NCBI GenBank assembly: GCA_029204225.1
Contig: CM055108.1
Location: forward strand, 24,993,803-25,057,802
Direction of reading: 5' to 3'
DNA from: Diphasiastrum complanatum
Taxonomy: Eukaryota > Streptophyta > Lycopodiopsida > Lycopodiales > Lycopodiaceae
DNA length: 64,000 nucleotides
Shown: in pieces, positions 12,860-24,390 of the stretch
Numbering within the stretch: the stretch's first letter is position 1
Layout: each line of letters starts with the position of its first letter
Position numbers and translations under genes: made by a program
The notes under the pieces: generated by a model
What the model saw: only the letters and a program-made list of their open reading frames with translations
What the model was told of the DNA's origin: nothing
The model's database searches: none

Positions 12860-13610
12860 CCAATCATTTCAGTATGAGTGAAAACGGGCGATTGACGCTA
12901 GCGTGGGAGTCCTTGCAGGCGTAAAGGAGTGTAGTGCAGGCCTAAACCACGCTGCTGGTAGATGCTCCACGCCCAAACCCTAAAAAACATGGAATTAGGG
13001 CATGGAAATTGAAATTTGTGATACGGACGTAGACGGGCGGAACGGAGGTCAGAGGAGTCTCTGCAAGCATGTGGAAATGCATTCTAGGCTCAAACATCAC
13101 CTGAATTGGTTCATTTTGTGAAAACGGCAAAAAAAAACAAGCATTTGGAATGTGGTGTTCAAATCTCGCCTGGCGTGCCGTAACGGCTGAAACTGATGCT
13201 GTAGGAATCACCGTGGGCATGAAGTAAGGTGGTCTAGAGGCAAACTACGCTCGATTTGGTTGCCTACAGCTCAATGTCAACACTTGCAAAAAATCAAGCC
13301 TACACTTACCAAAAATCGAAAACTGATCGTTTCGCTCTCCACGAAGCTCAGATCCCCTTGGCACCGTGCACACTACCTCCGTATCGCCGAGTAGATGCCT
13401 GCCGATTATGCACACGCCTTGATTGGACACCTGTAGCTCAAAATAAAAAAATTTACCTCCTCCACAGCTGGCGCGATTCTGGCCGTGAAGAGGAGCAATT
13501 TTTTTTTTTATAAACTGTTTTTTTTTAATCACGTTTTTGGGAGGAGAAACGCGTTTCTCAGAAACGCAGTTTCCAAAACGTGTCCTCCAGAAACGCGTTT
13601 TTGGGCATCT
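12860..13610. other. unassigned insert in LINE-B with GAAACGCG hairpins
   Basis: No protein similarity was recognised. The right end (13530-13610) is dense in GAAACGCGTTTC-type inverted repeats, including a perfect 16-bp palindrome GAGAAACGCGTTTCTC at 13544-13559. Related GAGAAACGCG and GTTTCTGAGAAAC pieces occur at 50943-51830, so this may be one end of a MITE-like element. Confidence 0.4.
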
Positions 13611-13619
13611 ATGATCCAA

Positions 13620-14422
13620 ATATAGCGAGCCTGCTCGTCAGTGTATAGTAGCTCAACCCAAGGCTGGAGGGAGTCTCAGAATAAGTAGGCAACACCACCC
13701 GAACCGCGACTAGTCAGTGCCCTCGTCGTCCCTCGAGATGTAGAAAACAATCAAAAGCCCTCAATGAAAGGAAGTCCATGTGTCTCTGTAAGCATAAGGA
13801 TATCAGCTGTAGTGCAAAGAGCTCTAAAATCTCTTACTGTAGCTGAGGAGCGGATACCACTGCAGTTCCATAAGCTCAACCGCAATGCTTTTGCGAGGGC
13901 CCTCGAACTGCTCCTAAGTCCGGGGGCCCCTACTCCCTATTTCTCAGCTTTCTTAGGATCAATGTACCAAGCCTACCATCTTGGTAGACCACCCTTCTGC
14001 CCAATGCTTTGGCTTTGCTAAGAACCTTTCTCCTTTCCGCAACTTGCACTGGTGTGAGATCATCATCCATAAAGATAAGGGTACCTCTCGGCTTAGCCCG
14101 TAGCTTAAGGGCTATTGACGCTCTTCCAAACTCGTGAACCGTACAATAAGTGTAGGGGAAAAAGAGAGGGGAGCTTGATAGGGGGCAGGAGAGCCGAGGA
14201 GAGAGGAAACGGGAGCCGTCAGAGCCGAAGAAGAAGAAGATAGAGGAAAGGGAGCTAGGGGGGCAGGTGGCTGCCTGCTGGACAGGCAGCACTTCGGCCT
14301 GCTTGTCAGCCAGTGCGGCTGCATGCTGGGGCAGAGCGCCTGCCTCAGCGGGCAGCCGCTGCCACAGCGGGTAGCCAAGGGGAGCCGGGGGTGGTGAGCA
14401 TCGGCGGCTTTGCAGCAGCGCA

Positions 14423-14424
<2 letters not shown>
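13620..14424 (-). pseudogene. LINE-B ORF1 and 5' end of ORF2
   Basis: The first minus frame, from near 14424, is rich in Pro, Cys and Arg. It ends with an L1-ORF1-like C terminus (LKLRAKPRGTLIFMDDD, then AERRKVLSKAKALGRRVVY; stop at about 13930). ORF2 begins almost at once with WNCSGIRSS, the same start as other LINEs here, and runs to ARYIWI near 13620, where homology is cut. Confidence 0.75.
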
Positions 14425-14484
<60 letters not shown>

Positions 14485-14510
14485 AAGAAAGAAGAAAGAA
14501 AGAAAGCTTT
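14425..14510 (+). repeat. (GA)n / GAAA tract between LINE-A 3' end and LINE-B 5' end
   Basis: About 28 GA units (14425-14481), then AAGAAAG repeats. On the LINE strand this is the (TC)n that follows AATAAAGCTTTC of LINE-A and directly precedes LINE-B. Confidence 0.95.
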
Positions 14511-15023
14511 ATTAATGTCTTTTCCATGCCAAAAGGCATATAAGACTAGTAAATGTACCTGTCAAGTATGTGGTAACCATAGGAGCGTATGAAATGTCTC
14601 CAAAACAGTAACAAAAGTAGCAAATCTAGAGCTAAAGCTATAAACTGAAATAGATGTGATGCTACAAGAAACATGTGGGAGCATGTATATTGCTAAAAGT
14701 CATGCGTGAGGCATGACGCCATCATCTAGTCCTGTCCTGCTGATGCTGATGCTATAGAAGGATGTAATACGGCCTGCGGCATGAAGGGCCACTGGTGGTC
14801 TCTGACGTCGTCTGGGAGGATGAAGAGGTCTCCTCGTGATAGGTCGAGTAGCTCGTGCTGCAACATGGGTATGTGTGGGACGCTGTCTTTGGTCTCTGTG
14901 GGCAAGTAGGTCATCATCATCATCATTGTCACTGTCATCAAATCGTCCTCTCCTCCCGGAGAAGAAAGAAGTGATCTGAGGTTGAGAAACCTGACTCTGC
15001 TGGGCTGTCTGATACAAATCTTG

Positions 15024-17748
15024 TCATAGTATACACATCTCTCGTATCATGAGTGCCGCGCATCGGGAATCCTCATAAGCTATGAGCGATCGTAAGGTGA
15101 CAGGTGTGTCTCGGAACAAACAGTGGTATCTCCCTCTGATCTCATGATATACCGGGCACCTAAAGAGAAAGTGCTCCTCTGACTCCACCTCCTCTAAAGA
15201 GCATAACTGGCAAATCCGCTCCTCTCTCGGGGTATCCTGGAATCTACCAGTCTCAATAGCCAACTGATGTGATGATACGCGGAGCTGTCCCAATGTAAAT
15301 CTGAGGCAATGTGATAGTCTCGAGTCCAAATAATGTGGTAAGACCAGGAACCCTGCTATGTCAAGCTCAATAAAATGAGTCCAGTAGTAGCCAGGTTTAA
15401 TCCCAAGCTGTCGCCCCCAAGTACGGTCGGGAGGAAATGGGATGCCTGAGAGAACCACGATAGTCGATAACCCTGGTCCTGAAGAAAGTGTGAGGAAACA
15501 AGTGCTGTCTGTGTATATCTCATATCCTCATCGGGCAGAGCCTGGATTCTCTGAATGTATGCGATAAGCTGGAACGCGGCATATATTTGAATGGGTGGAA
15601 TGGCAAACTCTGCAAGAAGGATCTCATGTGGAACTGAGGGCTTCGCTCGAATCATACAAGCTAACGTGGTGGTCTGCAATCGTGAAATGCTGGCCCAATG
15701 TGCTGAAGGGAGGCCGGTACACCATGTCTCTGCTGCATATAAGGTTGTGGGGGTGACAATAGTATCAAAGAGTCTACACTTACTGCGAGCATCTCGGATG
15801 AGCTTCCTGAAGCAAAACCGCTCAAGCTGAACAAGAGAGGAATGCCCCTTCCCAAGTCGGGTGGTGGCAGCTTGCCGCATGCTGAAGGTAGGACCAGAAA
15901 AGAGTATCCCCAAATAGGTATAAGAGGAAACTACCTCTAAGGCCTGTCCATCTAGGATGAGCTCCTGGCGCTGCATGAAGGCTCAAGAAGTGTTGAAGAC
16001 CATAACCTTGGTCTTCACAGTATTCACCCCCAACCCCCATCTGGTACAAAATCCCTGTAAACAATCCAGCTGCCTATGCAAACCCTCTCTGGTCGGGGAT
16101 ACTAGTACTACATCATCCGCATAAAGGAGAATAGCGATCAGAATGGTGCCAAGTCTACAACCACCCCCGCCATACTGTGAGATGACTCGCTCTAACTCAT
16201 CAATATACAATCCAAAGAGAACCGGTGAAAGAGAGCACCCCTGTTTCACCCCAATGGTGCTCCAAATGTGATCAGATAGGCTACTGCTATGTCGGAAACA
16301 TCCCAAGACCTTCTCATAAAGAGCCATCACTGCTAGAACAATATCTGTGGAGAAACCAAGGTCACGAAGTCTCTGAATGAGCAGGGAGTGTGGTACAGAA
16401 TCGAAGGCTTTCCTGAAATCCACAAAACAGCAGTAAACCCTCTCTTTCCTGTACTTAGCTTCCTCAATCAAGGCTCGAAGTGTAAAAATATGGTCAGCGG
16501 TAGAATAATGAGATCGGAAACCTGCCTGCCCCAATGCATGTAATCCCCGAGCGTCCGCCTTTGAACTCACTGCAGACTGGAGTATGGTACCATAGAGCTT
16601 CGTGAGAACATGTCCGATCATGATGGTGCGGTAATTACCAGGAATCATGGAATCACCATTTTTATGAATAGGGTGGATGATGTTGGTGCACCAGGATGAG
16701 GGGAAACCAGAGACAACGGCGGGATTGAGGAGACTGGCTAGTGTGGGAGCAAGGAGGTCGGAAGCATGGGTTAGGAGTTCAGATTCAAGGTCTTCGATAT
16801 CTCTTGTTTTATGGGACTTCATTCTCTTGATGGCCGTAAGTACCATGTCAGATGTGAAGAAGGTGAACTCAGAGGGGCGTGGGGAGATAGAGATGGGTGC
16901 GTCAGTGGCTATGTTATATAGGTTGGTAGCGTATTCGGTCCATATGCGGAGGTCATCCAGGAGGGGTGGTGGAGCACGAGGGATAAACTCACGCCAAAAG
17001 GCGCCTGAAGAGGAAATGAAGAGAAGATCAACAAGACTCGTTCCTTCGGAGTCATCATAGATACACTTTTTTCGGCGGAGTGTGCGATGGTAAGAGCGCC
17101 TGGCGGAGTGGAGGAGATGAGGATCGTGAGTACGGGCATGGTGACAAGTTGATGAAGAGAGCGACATTCAGCATCATACCACAGGGGGTGTGGGGGTCGT
17201 ATCGATGAGGAACGGGTGCCTCTGCTTTTATGGGGTTTAGATGGAAAAGCAAGGGAAGCAGCGGTATGAAGAGAAGTGCTAAGAAAGGCAGCTTGAGTCT
17301 CGACTGTACTATCGTGAGGGAAGAAATGGAGCAAGGAGGTTAGGAACTCCTGGTAGATTGGTGTATAGAGAGAACTGAATGTATACCTGGTGGGTGCCCG
17401 TGTAAACAGGGGGTGTGAGGCTGGCTGGGGAGGTGGGAGGCGGCCGATAGCGAAGGAGAGAAAGGAATGATCAGAGAGAGTGGTGGGAGATACATGAAAA
17501 TCAGAGATGAGAGGTATGGAAGATGGTGATCCCATGAGATAATCCACAACACTATGTCCACCACTGTGAGGGTGACAAGTATAACTGCCGGATTTTGGCC
17601 AACAAGTTAGGCCATTGTAAATGGCTAACTCATGGGCCTCTCCAAACTGCAATAAATGCTCATCGTAAGGGGTAGTAGGTCCCAAGCTGTCCTCTGAAAT
17701 CCTGGTAACTCCCATGTCATCGCTGTCAAGGGCATGAACGCGGAGCTG
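15024..17748 (-). pseudogene. LINE-A ORF2, distal part (endonuclease end, reverse transcriptase, CCHC)
   Basis: It continues the endonuclease from the far side of Copia-2 (ELAIYNGLTCWP, HSVVDYLMGSP, LSDHSFLSF). It then has the reverse transcriptase blocks GNYRTIMIGHVLTKLYG, LGQAGFRSHYST, FVDFRKAFDSVPHSLL, GVKQGCSLSPVLFGLYIDEL and YADDVVLV. The C-terminal finger is CQLCSLEEVESEEHFLFRC (about 15150-15210). A nonsense TGA follows VMVFNTS, where relatives read Arg. Two frameshifts disrupt it. Confidence 0.9.
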
Positions 17749-17753
17749 GTCGG

Positions 17754-18095
17754 TGATAATTTGCAAGACCCAGCTATGGAGTATCTTAACTCAAATACTA
17801 GATCAACTATGAAAGCTTGAGAAACTTGGCTATGGAAAACATCACACACAAGGAGAATTGCATAAGCACCTCACAAACTCAAAAGTCTGAAGAAGAAATG
17901 AATTGCTAGAGAGAGAGAGGAGGGCGTGGGTCCTCCAAATCCCTTGTGAGGCAAGCACCTCCTTTACGTGCATGGAAAGTCTAGGTGTCAACCATAGGAG
18001 TGAGCTACTTGCCAAGTGGGCCACTTGCACTATGAGTTATGTACAACTTAACTAATGCTTAGCCAAAGGGGTAAAATAGGCATTACTCTTCAACA
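17754..18095 (-). repeat. Copia-2 3' LTR (342 bp)
   Basis: It matches 22182-22576 almost base for base but lacks a 53-bp block after CCACTTGCACT. Confidence 0.93.
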
Positions 18096-18110
18096 CCCCC
18101 CCTTAATGGC
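18096..18110 (-). other. Copia-2 polypurine tract
   Basis: On the minus strand TTAAGGGGGGGTG lies directly before the 3' LTR. It comes within 20 bp of the pol stop codon, so the usual spacer is missing. Confidence 0.85.
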
Positions 18111-18114
18111 AATT

Positions 18115-21100
18115 TTATTCATCACCTGCCCAATCAGAATCTGAATAACCCTCCAGCTGAAGGTCCCCGTCATCTGTGTATCCAATCCCATAAGTCACTG
18201 TCCCTCTCACATATCGTAGGATCCGCTTGGCTGCCTTCCAATGTGCTTCGGTAGGCTTACTCATGAATTGACTTGCAATTCCAACCGCATAAGCAATATC
18301 TGGCCTGGTGGTAGTAAGGTAAATCAGGCTGCCCACTAACTGACGATAGCATCTCATCTGCAAATGCTGAACCATCATCTTTTGATGGCTTGTTGCTTGC
18401 ATCCATGGGTGTGCTGATTGGTTTGCTTTCTTGCATGTTAAACCTCTTCAATAATTTCTGTGCATACTTTGCATGTGAGATAAAAAGACAACGCTTCCCT
18501 TTCCAGACTTCAACTCCTAGCAATAGTGTAGCAAACCCAAATCTTTCATCTCAAACTCACTAGAAAGATTCTTCTTAACACAAGCAATAAGCTTCTTATT
18601 GCTTCCCGTGATGAGTAGATCATCCACATAGAGCACAACAACCACAAAGTCTTCTCCTTCCCTGAAGACATAAAGATTGCAATCAGACTTACTCTTCTCA
18701 AACCCTTGCCTTGCAAAGTACTCTTCAATTCGGCTATACCAAGCCCTTGGCGCCTGTTTGAGCCCATACAAGGCTTTCCTAAGCCTGCAAACCAGATTCT
18801 GCTTGCCTGTTATTTCAAATCCCTGCGGTTGTTCCATGTAAACCTCCTCCTGTAGGTGCCCATTCAGAAAGGCACTCTTGACATCCATTTGATGGACATC
18901 CCAATCAAAATATGAGGCTATAGCCAAAACGGTCCTGATAGATGTCATCTTAGCAACAGGTGTGAATGTCTCATCATAGTCTAGCCCCTCCTGCTGAGCA
19001 TAGCCTTTCGCCACCAACCTTGCCTTGTACTTGTCCACTGTTCCATTGGCATGAAACTTGGTCTTATAGACCCACTTGCAACCTATTGGTCTGGCAATGT
19101 ATTGAGCTCCCATGTGTCATTCTTGATGGAGTCGTACTCCTCCTGCATGGCATGTTGCCATACCTTTTCCTTCACGGCTTCGTGAAAGAACTGTGGCTCA
19201 TCTGCATTCAGAATAGTGGACATAAGAGCAAAGTTAGTCTCTTGTCTCTCATGAGACCTAAGAGATCTTCTGACACCCTGTTCACTGCTCTCTCCTTCTT
19301 CCATCATTTGACCTTCTTTGATTGTTTCCCAATACCACCTAGGTAGCTTCTTCCTAGCAGTAGGTGATGTGGATGGTGACCACGTATCCCAAGTTACTGT
19401 CTTAGTCTTCCGTTTGTCCCCAACTTCGGCTTCTGGTACTTGGCCAAAAAGAGGTCTCGAACTAGTAGGTTCGATTTCCTGTTGTTGCTCCTGCACTTGA
19501 GGCTCACAGGACTCTTGACTAGGATCCTCATCCGTGGAATCAATCAAGGGTATGAACTCAGTAGTTCCTTCCTTCTCCTGCTCCTGTATCTTGGGTGAAT
19601 GCTCTTCATCAAAGATGACATCTTGACTTAGGATCTTCTTCCTGTTTTCGAGATCATATAGCACATAAGCTTTCTCATCTTCACTATACCCAAGAAAGAC
19701 ACACTTTACGGATTTTGTATCAAGTTTCTTCCGCAAGTCCTTTGGTATATGTGCATATGCTATACACCCAAATACTCGAAGGCTGCCCACTTTGGGCTTG
19801 TTGCCACTAAAAACTGCTTTGGTTGGACTTCTATTCAATAGAAAAACAGCAGTTGCTACCGCTTCCGCCCAAAAAGAATTTGGCAACCCCTTTGCCTTGA
19901 GCATGCTCCTCGCACACTCAACTATAGACCTGTTTTTCCGCTCAGCCACGCCGTTCTGCTGCGGTGTATGTGGAGCAGTAAACTGTCTCTTTATCCCACA
20001 TGCTTTACAAAGATCTTTGAACTCATCAGAAATATACTCACCACCCTTATCTGACCTGAGAGTCTTTAACCTCTTCCCTGTGTGGTTTTCCACCATAGCT
20101 TTCCATTGTTTGAAGTATTTGAACGCTTCAAATTTCAGTTTCAGAAAATAGACCCATACCTTCCGTGCGAAATCATCTACGAAGGTCATGAGATAGTATG
20201 CCCCCCCTGCTGATTTGACCTGCGTGGGACCGCATAAATCTGAATGCACAAGTTCAAGAATGCCCTTGGCCCTGGTAGCTTTCTCCTTTGGAAACTTTTT
20301 CCTCTGTTGCTTCCCTAATGCACAAGCCTCACATGTATCTGAAGAAGACTTAATGCTAGGAAGATCTACTACCATTTTGTGCCTGTTCAAAACTTGCAAA
20401 CTTTTATAACTCAAATGACCATATCTCTCGTGCCAAAGCTTGTCCCGATTAGTATCTCTTGCAGACAAGGCCTCTTGGCTAGGAATGGTTGTGAAAAGCT
20501 TGTAAAGACCTCCTTCTTGCATTCCCTTGGCTACCACCTTGAAGTTTGATCTTTGTCTTTTACCAAACATGTAGAATCATCAAACTCTACCACCATGTTC
20601 TGTTTGGTAATGGCAGCTAGCAAGTTCTTAGCCAACCCTGGTACATGCAACACACTTTTAATTTCCTTCACCTCGCCTGATGACAGCTGTACTGCAACTG
20701 TGCCTTTGCCCCTCACCATACGTGTAGAATTATCTCCAAGGCAAACATGCTGACCATCTTCTGTCTCCTCATAGGTGTTGAACCAATCTCTATGAGGTGT
20801 CATGTGCTTTGAGGCTCTAGAATCAATGTACCATCCACCAAATGTGGATTCAGATGATAGGGCTGCGGTGAATAGCTCAAGCACACCAGATTGCTCCTCC
20901 TCTGCAACTTTGTCAACAAAGTGACCCTGCTGGTTCTTTCCCTTCTTCTGATCACTTTGCTTCTTCCTGCATTCAAAGGCAAAATGCCCATACTTACCAC
21001 AATAGTTGCAGTTGCCCTTCCTCTTGGGTGTAGATGAGGAATTGGTGCTTGACTCCTCTCCAACCTGTAACTTGGACACCTGCTGCTCCAAGCTTTGCTT

Positions 21101-21715
21101 TGAGTTCTTCTTTTTGCCTTTACCTTTCTTCTGAAAGTTTTGCTTCTTCTTAGAAGCAAAAGCAAGCTCTGGATTATCTTCCCTTTCAGAAAGATTCTTC
21201 CTTCTACCACATAACTCCCCAAAGGTTGGGAGTTTCTCCCTAGCAGAAAGGGACATCACATAGTCTTGATAGTTGAATGACAAGCTGTTCAAGACTATGG
21301 GGACAATACTCCTGTCACTTACTTTCTCTCCAACTGAAGCAAGCTGATCCATTAGGTCCTTGACCTTTGTAATATGATCACCAATTGTTGCACCTGCTTC
21401 CATCTTGAGAGTATGTAACCCGTTTTGCAAATACACCAACTTGGCTGTCCAAGCATCAGCTGCATCCCTTGCATTGCAAATGTGAGGAATAATATTGTCC
21501 TTGACAGAAAGATTGATTATCCTATGAGCTTTCTGTCTCCTGTTCATGTAGTCCTTCAATTCAGGATCAGATGTTGGTATAGGTTCTGTACCTGTCATCA
21601 CCTCCCAGCAATTCTTGTCCATCAAGATATTAGCCATCTTGAACTTCCACACTCTGTAGTTTGTGCCATCTAGTTTGCTAGATTCACCCAGCAAACTCTC
21701 CCCAAGACTAGCCAT
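18115..21715 (-). pseudogene. Copia-2 gag-pol polyprotein, frameshifted
   Basis: The gag start is probably 21715 (MASLGESLLGES). Then come gag (LDGTNYRVWKFKMANILMD), zinc knuckle CNYCGKYGHFAFEC (about 20970-21010), protease active site DSRAS where DSGA/DTGA is usual, integrase finger (WHERYGHLS ... CEACALGK), intact catalytic motifs HSDLCGP, LRSDKGGEY and NGVAERKN, and reverse transcriptase with FDWDVHQMDVKSAFLNG and LYVDDLLITG. RNase H stops right after [10 protein letters not shown], about 100 residues short. Frameshifts lie near 20550, 19100, 18520 and 18350. The Gly-to-Arg change at the protease active site would by itself be expected to abolish cleavage. Confidence 0.9.
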
Positions 21716-22166
21716 GCTAAAATCTGTGGTCAAACAAAAGCTCAACCTGAAAAAGATCAGAAAAGAAACAACTTCCAACAAGGGTTTGACCACAAACTAG
21801 GGTATGTAGCCACTTCAAGGCAACCCTTTAGCTCTTGCTTTTGTCTTTGCCACTTGGTATGGCCTCACTAGCACAAGCACTAGGCCCCATTGGAACAGAA
21901 ACCAGAAGCCCCTACAGAAAGTGCGCCCTACTTTTGGGTAAGCTCCTCCAGAAAGACTCCCCAAAACTTAGCCAGATTTAGAAAGTTTTTGGTTCATCCC
22001 ACTCCCCTTGCCAATAGCTCTCCAACAGTGCAAGACTCCACCTGATCTGACACCTGTAGATCAAATGCTCCCTCTTTCAAGATTGAGGTGCTTGTAGAAG
22101 ATGAGAATCTTCTCAAGAATCTAAGCACTGAAGTTTCTCTCACTCACAGACCCACAGGCTAGACAA

Positions 22167-22181
22167 CCTGCTCTGATACCA
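22167..22181 (-). other. Copia-2 primer-binding site
   Basis: The minus strand reads TGGTATCAGAGCAGG directly after the 5' LTR, the initiator tRNA-Met type. Confidence 0.88.
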
Positions 22182-22576
22182 TGATAATTTGCAAGACCCA
22201 GCTATGGAGTATCTTAACTCAAATACTAGATCAACTATGAAAGCTTGAGAAACTTGGCTATGGAAAACATCACACACAAGGAGAATTGCATAAGCACCTC
22301 ACAAACTCAAAAGTCTGAAGAAGAAATGAATTGCTAGAGAGAGAGAGGAGGGCGTGGGTCCTCCAAATCCCTTGTGAGGCAAGCACCTCCTTTACGTGCA
22401 TGGAAAGTCTAGGTGTCAACCATAGGAGTGAGCTACTTGCCAAGTGGGCCACTTGCACTAATTTACTCAACTTACAAAAGGGGGTCTCATGCATTTAATT
22501 AAAACATGCCCCATGAGTTATGTACAACTTAACTAATGCTTAGCCAAAGGGCTAAAATAGGCATTACTCTTCAACA
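22182..22576 (-). repeat. Copia-2 5' LTR (395 bp)
   Basis: The complete LTR, TG...CA bounded, 5' in element orientation. It is followed by the second GTCGG target-site duplication. Confidence 0.93.
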
Positions 22577-22581
22577 GTCGG

Positions 22582-23090
22582 TGATGTCATAAAACTCTGA
22601 CTGTCGTGAAGAGGTTCGGGCATTAAAATCCCCAATGAGGAGAATATGCCCCCGCTCTGCGAATCTGATAATATCAGGCGATAAATCAAGGTAGGGTGAA
22701 CCTGTGCCCTCAGCAAAGGACGAAGACTTTGGAGCAAAAATAACATGCCGCCACAAAGAGGTCCCTGTCGAAACCAATATCCTGCCCTGCAATACGAATC
22801 CATATATACCGTGCATGCTCGTCGTGTCTGATGAACTCGATGCTCGGATGAAGAGACTCTCTGTATAAGCATGCAATACGTCTGGATCCACGACCTCTAG
22901 CTGATCTAGTCTCAAGTCTGTATACGGAATCCCATACGTATCCTGGAAAAATAGGTAATCCTCTCTCTTGACTCTCATGAGTCTCCTAAAGAGCAGTAAA
23001 TCTCTATCAGTGATGAAATCGATCAAGTCGCCAGCAATGGAAGATGAGTGTAAACCATCACAGTTCCATACTCCAATCCGGAGATGGTGT
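22582..23090 (-). pseudogene. LINE-A ORF2, N-terminal endonuclease
   Basis: It starts near 23090 with a WSMEL/LHSSSIAGDLIDF block equivalent to WNCNGFLSSSSAGDF of LINE-D. It carries the AP-endonuclease residues ILLIGDFNARTSSRQ before the Copia-2 junction. It is less well kept at the QDTYGIPYTDL region. Confidence 0.8.
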
Positions 23091-24357
23091 GGATGGGGCC
23101 CCGGGGCACTCCCGAACCCGGGGACCCCAAATCCCTAGCACTGGGAGCTGCTAGGTGCGCTGTCAAGAAAACACACTCGTCCATCTCAGTAAATGACTCG
23201 TCTGCCAGACTCACGGGCTGCCTGAAAGGCCTTACGCCTCTCCTCTACCTGGATATATGTGAGGTCATCGTCCATATAGATAGTGGTACCACGTAGCTTA
23301 GCTCTGCACCGCAAAGCATCTCGACGGCTCTCAAGGGAGGTGAAACGAATAATGAGTGTGGCTGCATCTCTAGTGGTCCTCCATGCGGTGTCCAACCCCT
23401 CTGTCCTGTGCCCGAGAGTGATGTCGGGAAAGTGTTTGGCTTCAGCCAATGCATCCTGTGTATCTAGAACTCCACGAACTCTAATATTGTGGGCTTTTTG
23501 GTCTCGAGATTTCTATTCCGAGATGGTGGCTGAGATAACCGAGGAGATGGGAGCGTTGGGTTTGGTGCCCTTTCTCAAAACTGATGCCCAAGAAAGGGCC
23601 TCTTTGTGTTGCTTCTCAATCTTGGTTTCTAGCTCCCGTAGCATGTTGGTGGTGGATTCCGAAGCTGCAGCCTGTTTGATCCCGATGGATTGTTCGAGTG
23701 AGGCAACCTTGGACTGCAATAACTTCTTCTCGTTGATCAAAGAAGTAACCGTTTCTTTCAGCTGTGAAATTTCATGCCGCAAAAACTGGAAATCTGCCTT
23801 GAATTGATCAATCTGACAAGATGAAAAAAGTTCAGTTGATTTAGAAGGCGTATACGGAATATTGGCTGTAAACTGTGGTGCCGGTAAGGAGGAAGAGTGA
23901 GCAATGGTCGGTGTGGGAAGAATAGGGTCAGAAGACGGAAGAAGAGCCGAATCAGGGGAGCAGCCATTAGAGAGGGGGGTGGGAGTTGTAGCAGGAGAGG
24001 GAGATGGGTCATCGAGGGGGTGAGGTGAAGTGGCAGCGAGGGGGGGGGGGCTGGAATGACTATGAGAGGAGGTGAGGGATCAGCGAGGGGGGGTGAGGGA
24101 TCAGCGAGGGGGTGAGGTGAGGGGGCAGCGAGAGGGGGGGTTGGAGTGGCAGCGAGAGGGGGTGAGGAGGGTGGATGGGTGGAGGGGTCAGCGAGGAGGG
24201 TGGGTGAGGGGGTGGCAGCTATAGGAGAGGGATCAGTGAGGGGGAGATCGGGGAGGTCAACGAGGGGGGGGTATGGAGCAACGAGGGGGGAAGGAGGAGG
24301 AGCAGCGAGGGGGGGAGGTGAATGGTGAGCGAGGAGGGTGAGTGAGGAGGTGACAGG
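23090..24357 (-). pseudogene. LINE-A ORF1
   Basis: The N-terminal third is a Pro-rich low-complexity region (24040-24350; units like PSPPLADPSPPL). A coiled coil follows (QLKETVTSLINEKKLLQSKV, about 23700-23770). The C-terminal half resembles L1 ORF1p RNA-binding modules (GLDTAWRTTRDAATLIIRF, LRGTTIYMDDDLTYIQVEER). The start codon lies in the inverted block at 25009-25011 (CAT on the + strand reads CCATGG in context). After mental re-inversion the frame continues exactly at AGG TCC CCT GTC. Confidence 0.75.
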
Positions 24358-24380
24358 GGACCTTGACTTATTTTGCCTAC

Positions 24381-24390
24381 ATTGGGGGCA
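24381..24390 (+). other. Gypsy-1 polypurine tract (inverted)
   Basis: ATTGGGGGCA directly precedes the LTR at about 24391. Its orientation is opposite to Gypsy-1 because of the microinversion. Confidence 0.7.

Larger units (their letters stand above)
10300..14424 (-). mobile_element. LINE-B: decayed L1-like non-LTR retrotransposon
   Basis: Minus-strand element starting next to the (GA)n at 14425. Order on its own strand: ORF1 (its C-terminal MDDDLTPVQVAERRKVL motif is near 14050), start of the ORF2 endonuclease (WNCSGIRSS ... LTETHG, 13925-13620), an insertion or replacement at 12210-13610 that removes the rest of the endonuclease and the N-terminal reverse transcriptase, then reverse transcriptase with YADDVVLL (about 11940), and a C-terminal CCHC finger (CSMCDMHELQDESHFLFRC, about 10890-10950). 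The 3' UTR keeps a hairpin (ATGCC, loop, GGCAT) near 10315-10331. No (TC)n tail is seen at its 3' end. Dead. Confidence 0.85.
17754..22576 (-). mobile_element. Copia-2: young, complete Ty1/copia element
   Basis: Inserted into LINE-A ORF2 with a perfect 5-bp target-site duplication GTCGG (17749-17753 and 22577-22581). The LTRs are TG...CA bounded (TGATAATTTGCAAGACC ... TACTCTTCAACA). The minus-strand internal region has PBS, gag, protease, integrase, reverse transcriptase, truncated RNase H and PPT. The LTRs are nearly identical apart from one 53-bp indel, so insertion is recent relative to its neighbours. Frameshifts in gag-pol make it non-autonomous as sequenced. Confidence 0.95.
14482..24357 (-). 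mobile_element. LINE-A: L1-like LINE split by Copia-2
   Basis: Minus-strand LINE; its 5' end lies inside the inverted segment (24921-25050). It carries ORF1 (24357-23090), ORF2 with AP-endonuclease (23090-22582), then Copia-2 (17754-22576), then the rest of ORF2 (17748-15024), a 3' UTR and AATAAAGC plus (TC)n at 14482-14520. ORF2 has endonuclease, reverse transcriptase (YADDVVLV, about 16120) and a CCHC finger in L1 order. Breaks: a TGA in place of CGA near 15983, and frameshifts near 17100 and 15400. It is otherwise the best-preserved LINE in the window. Confidence 0.88.
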
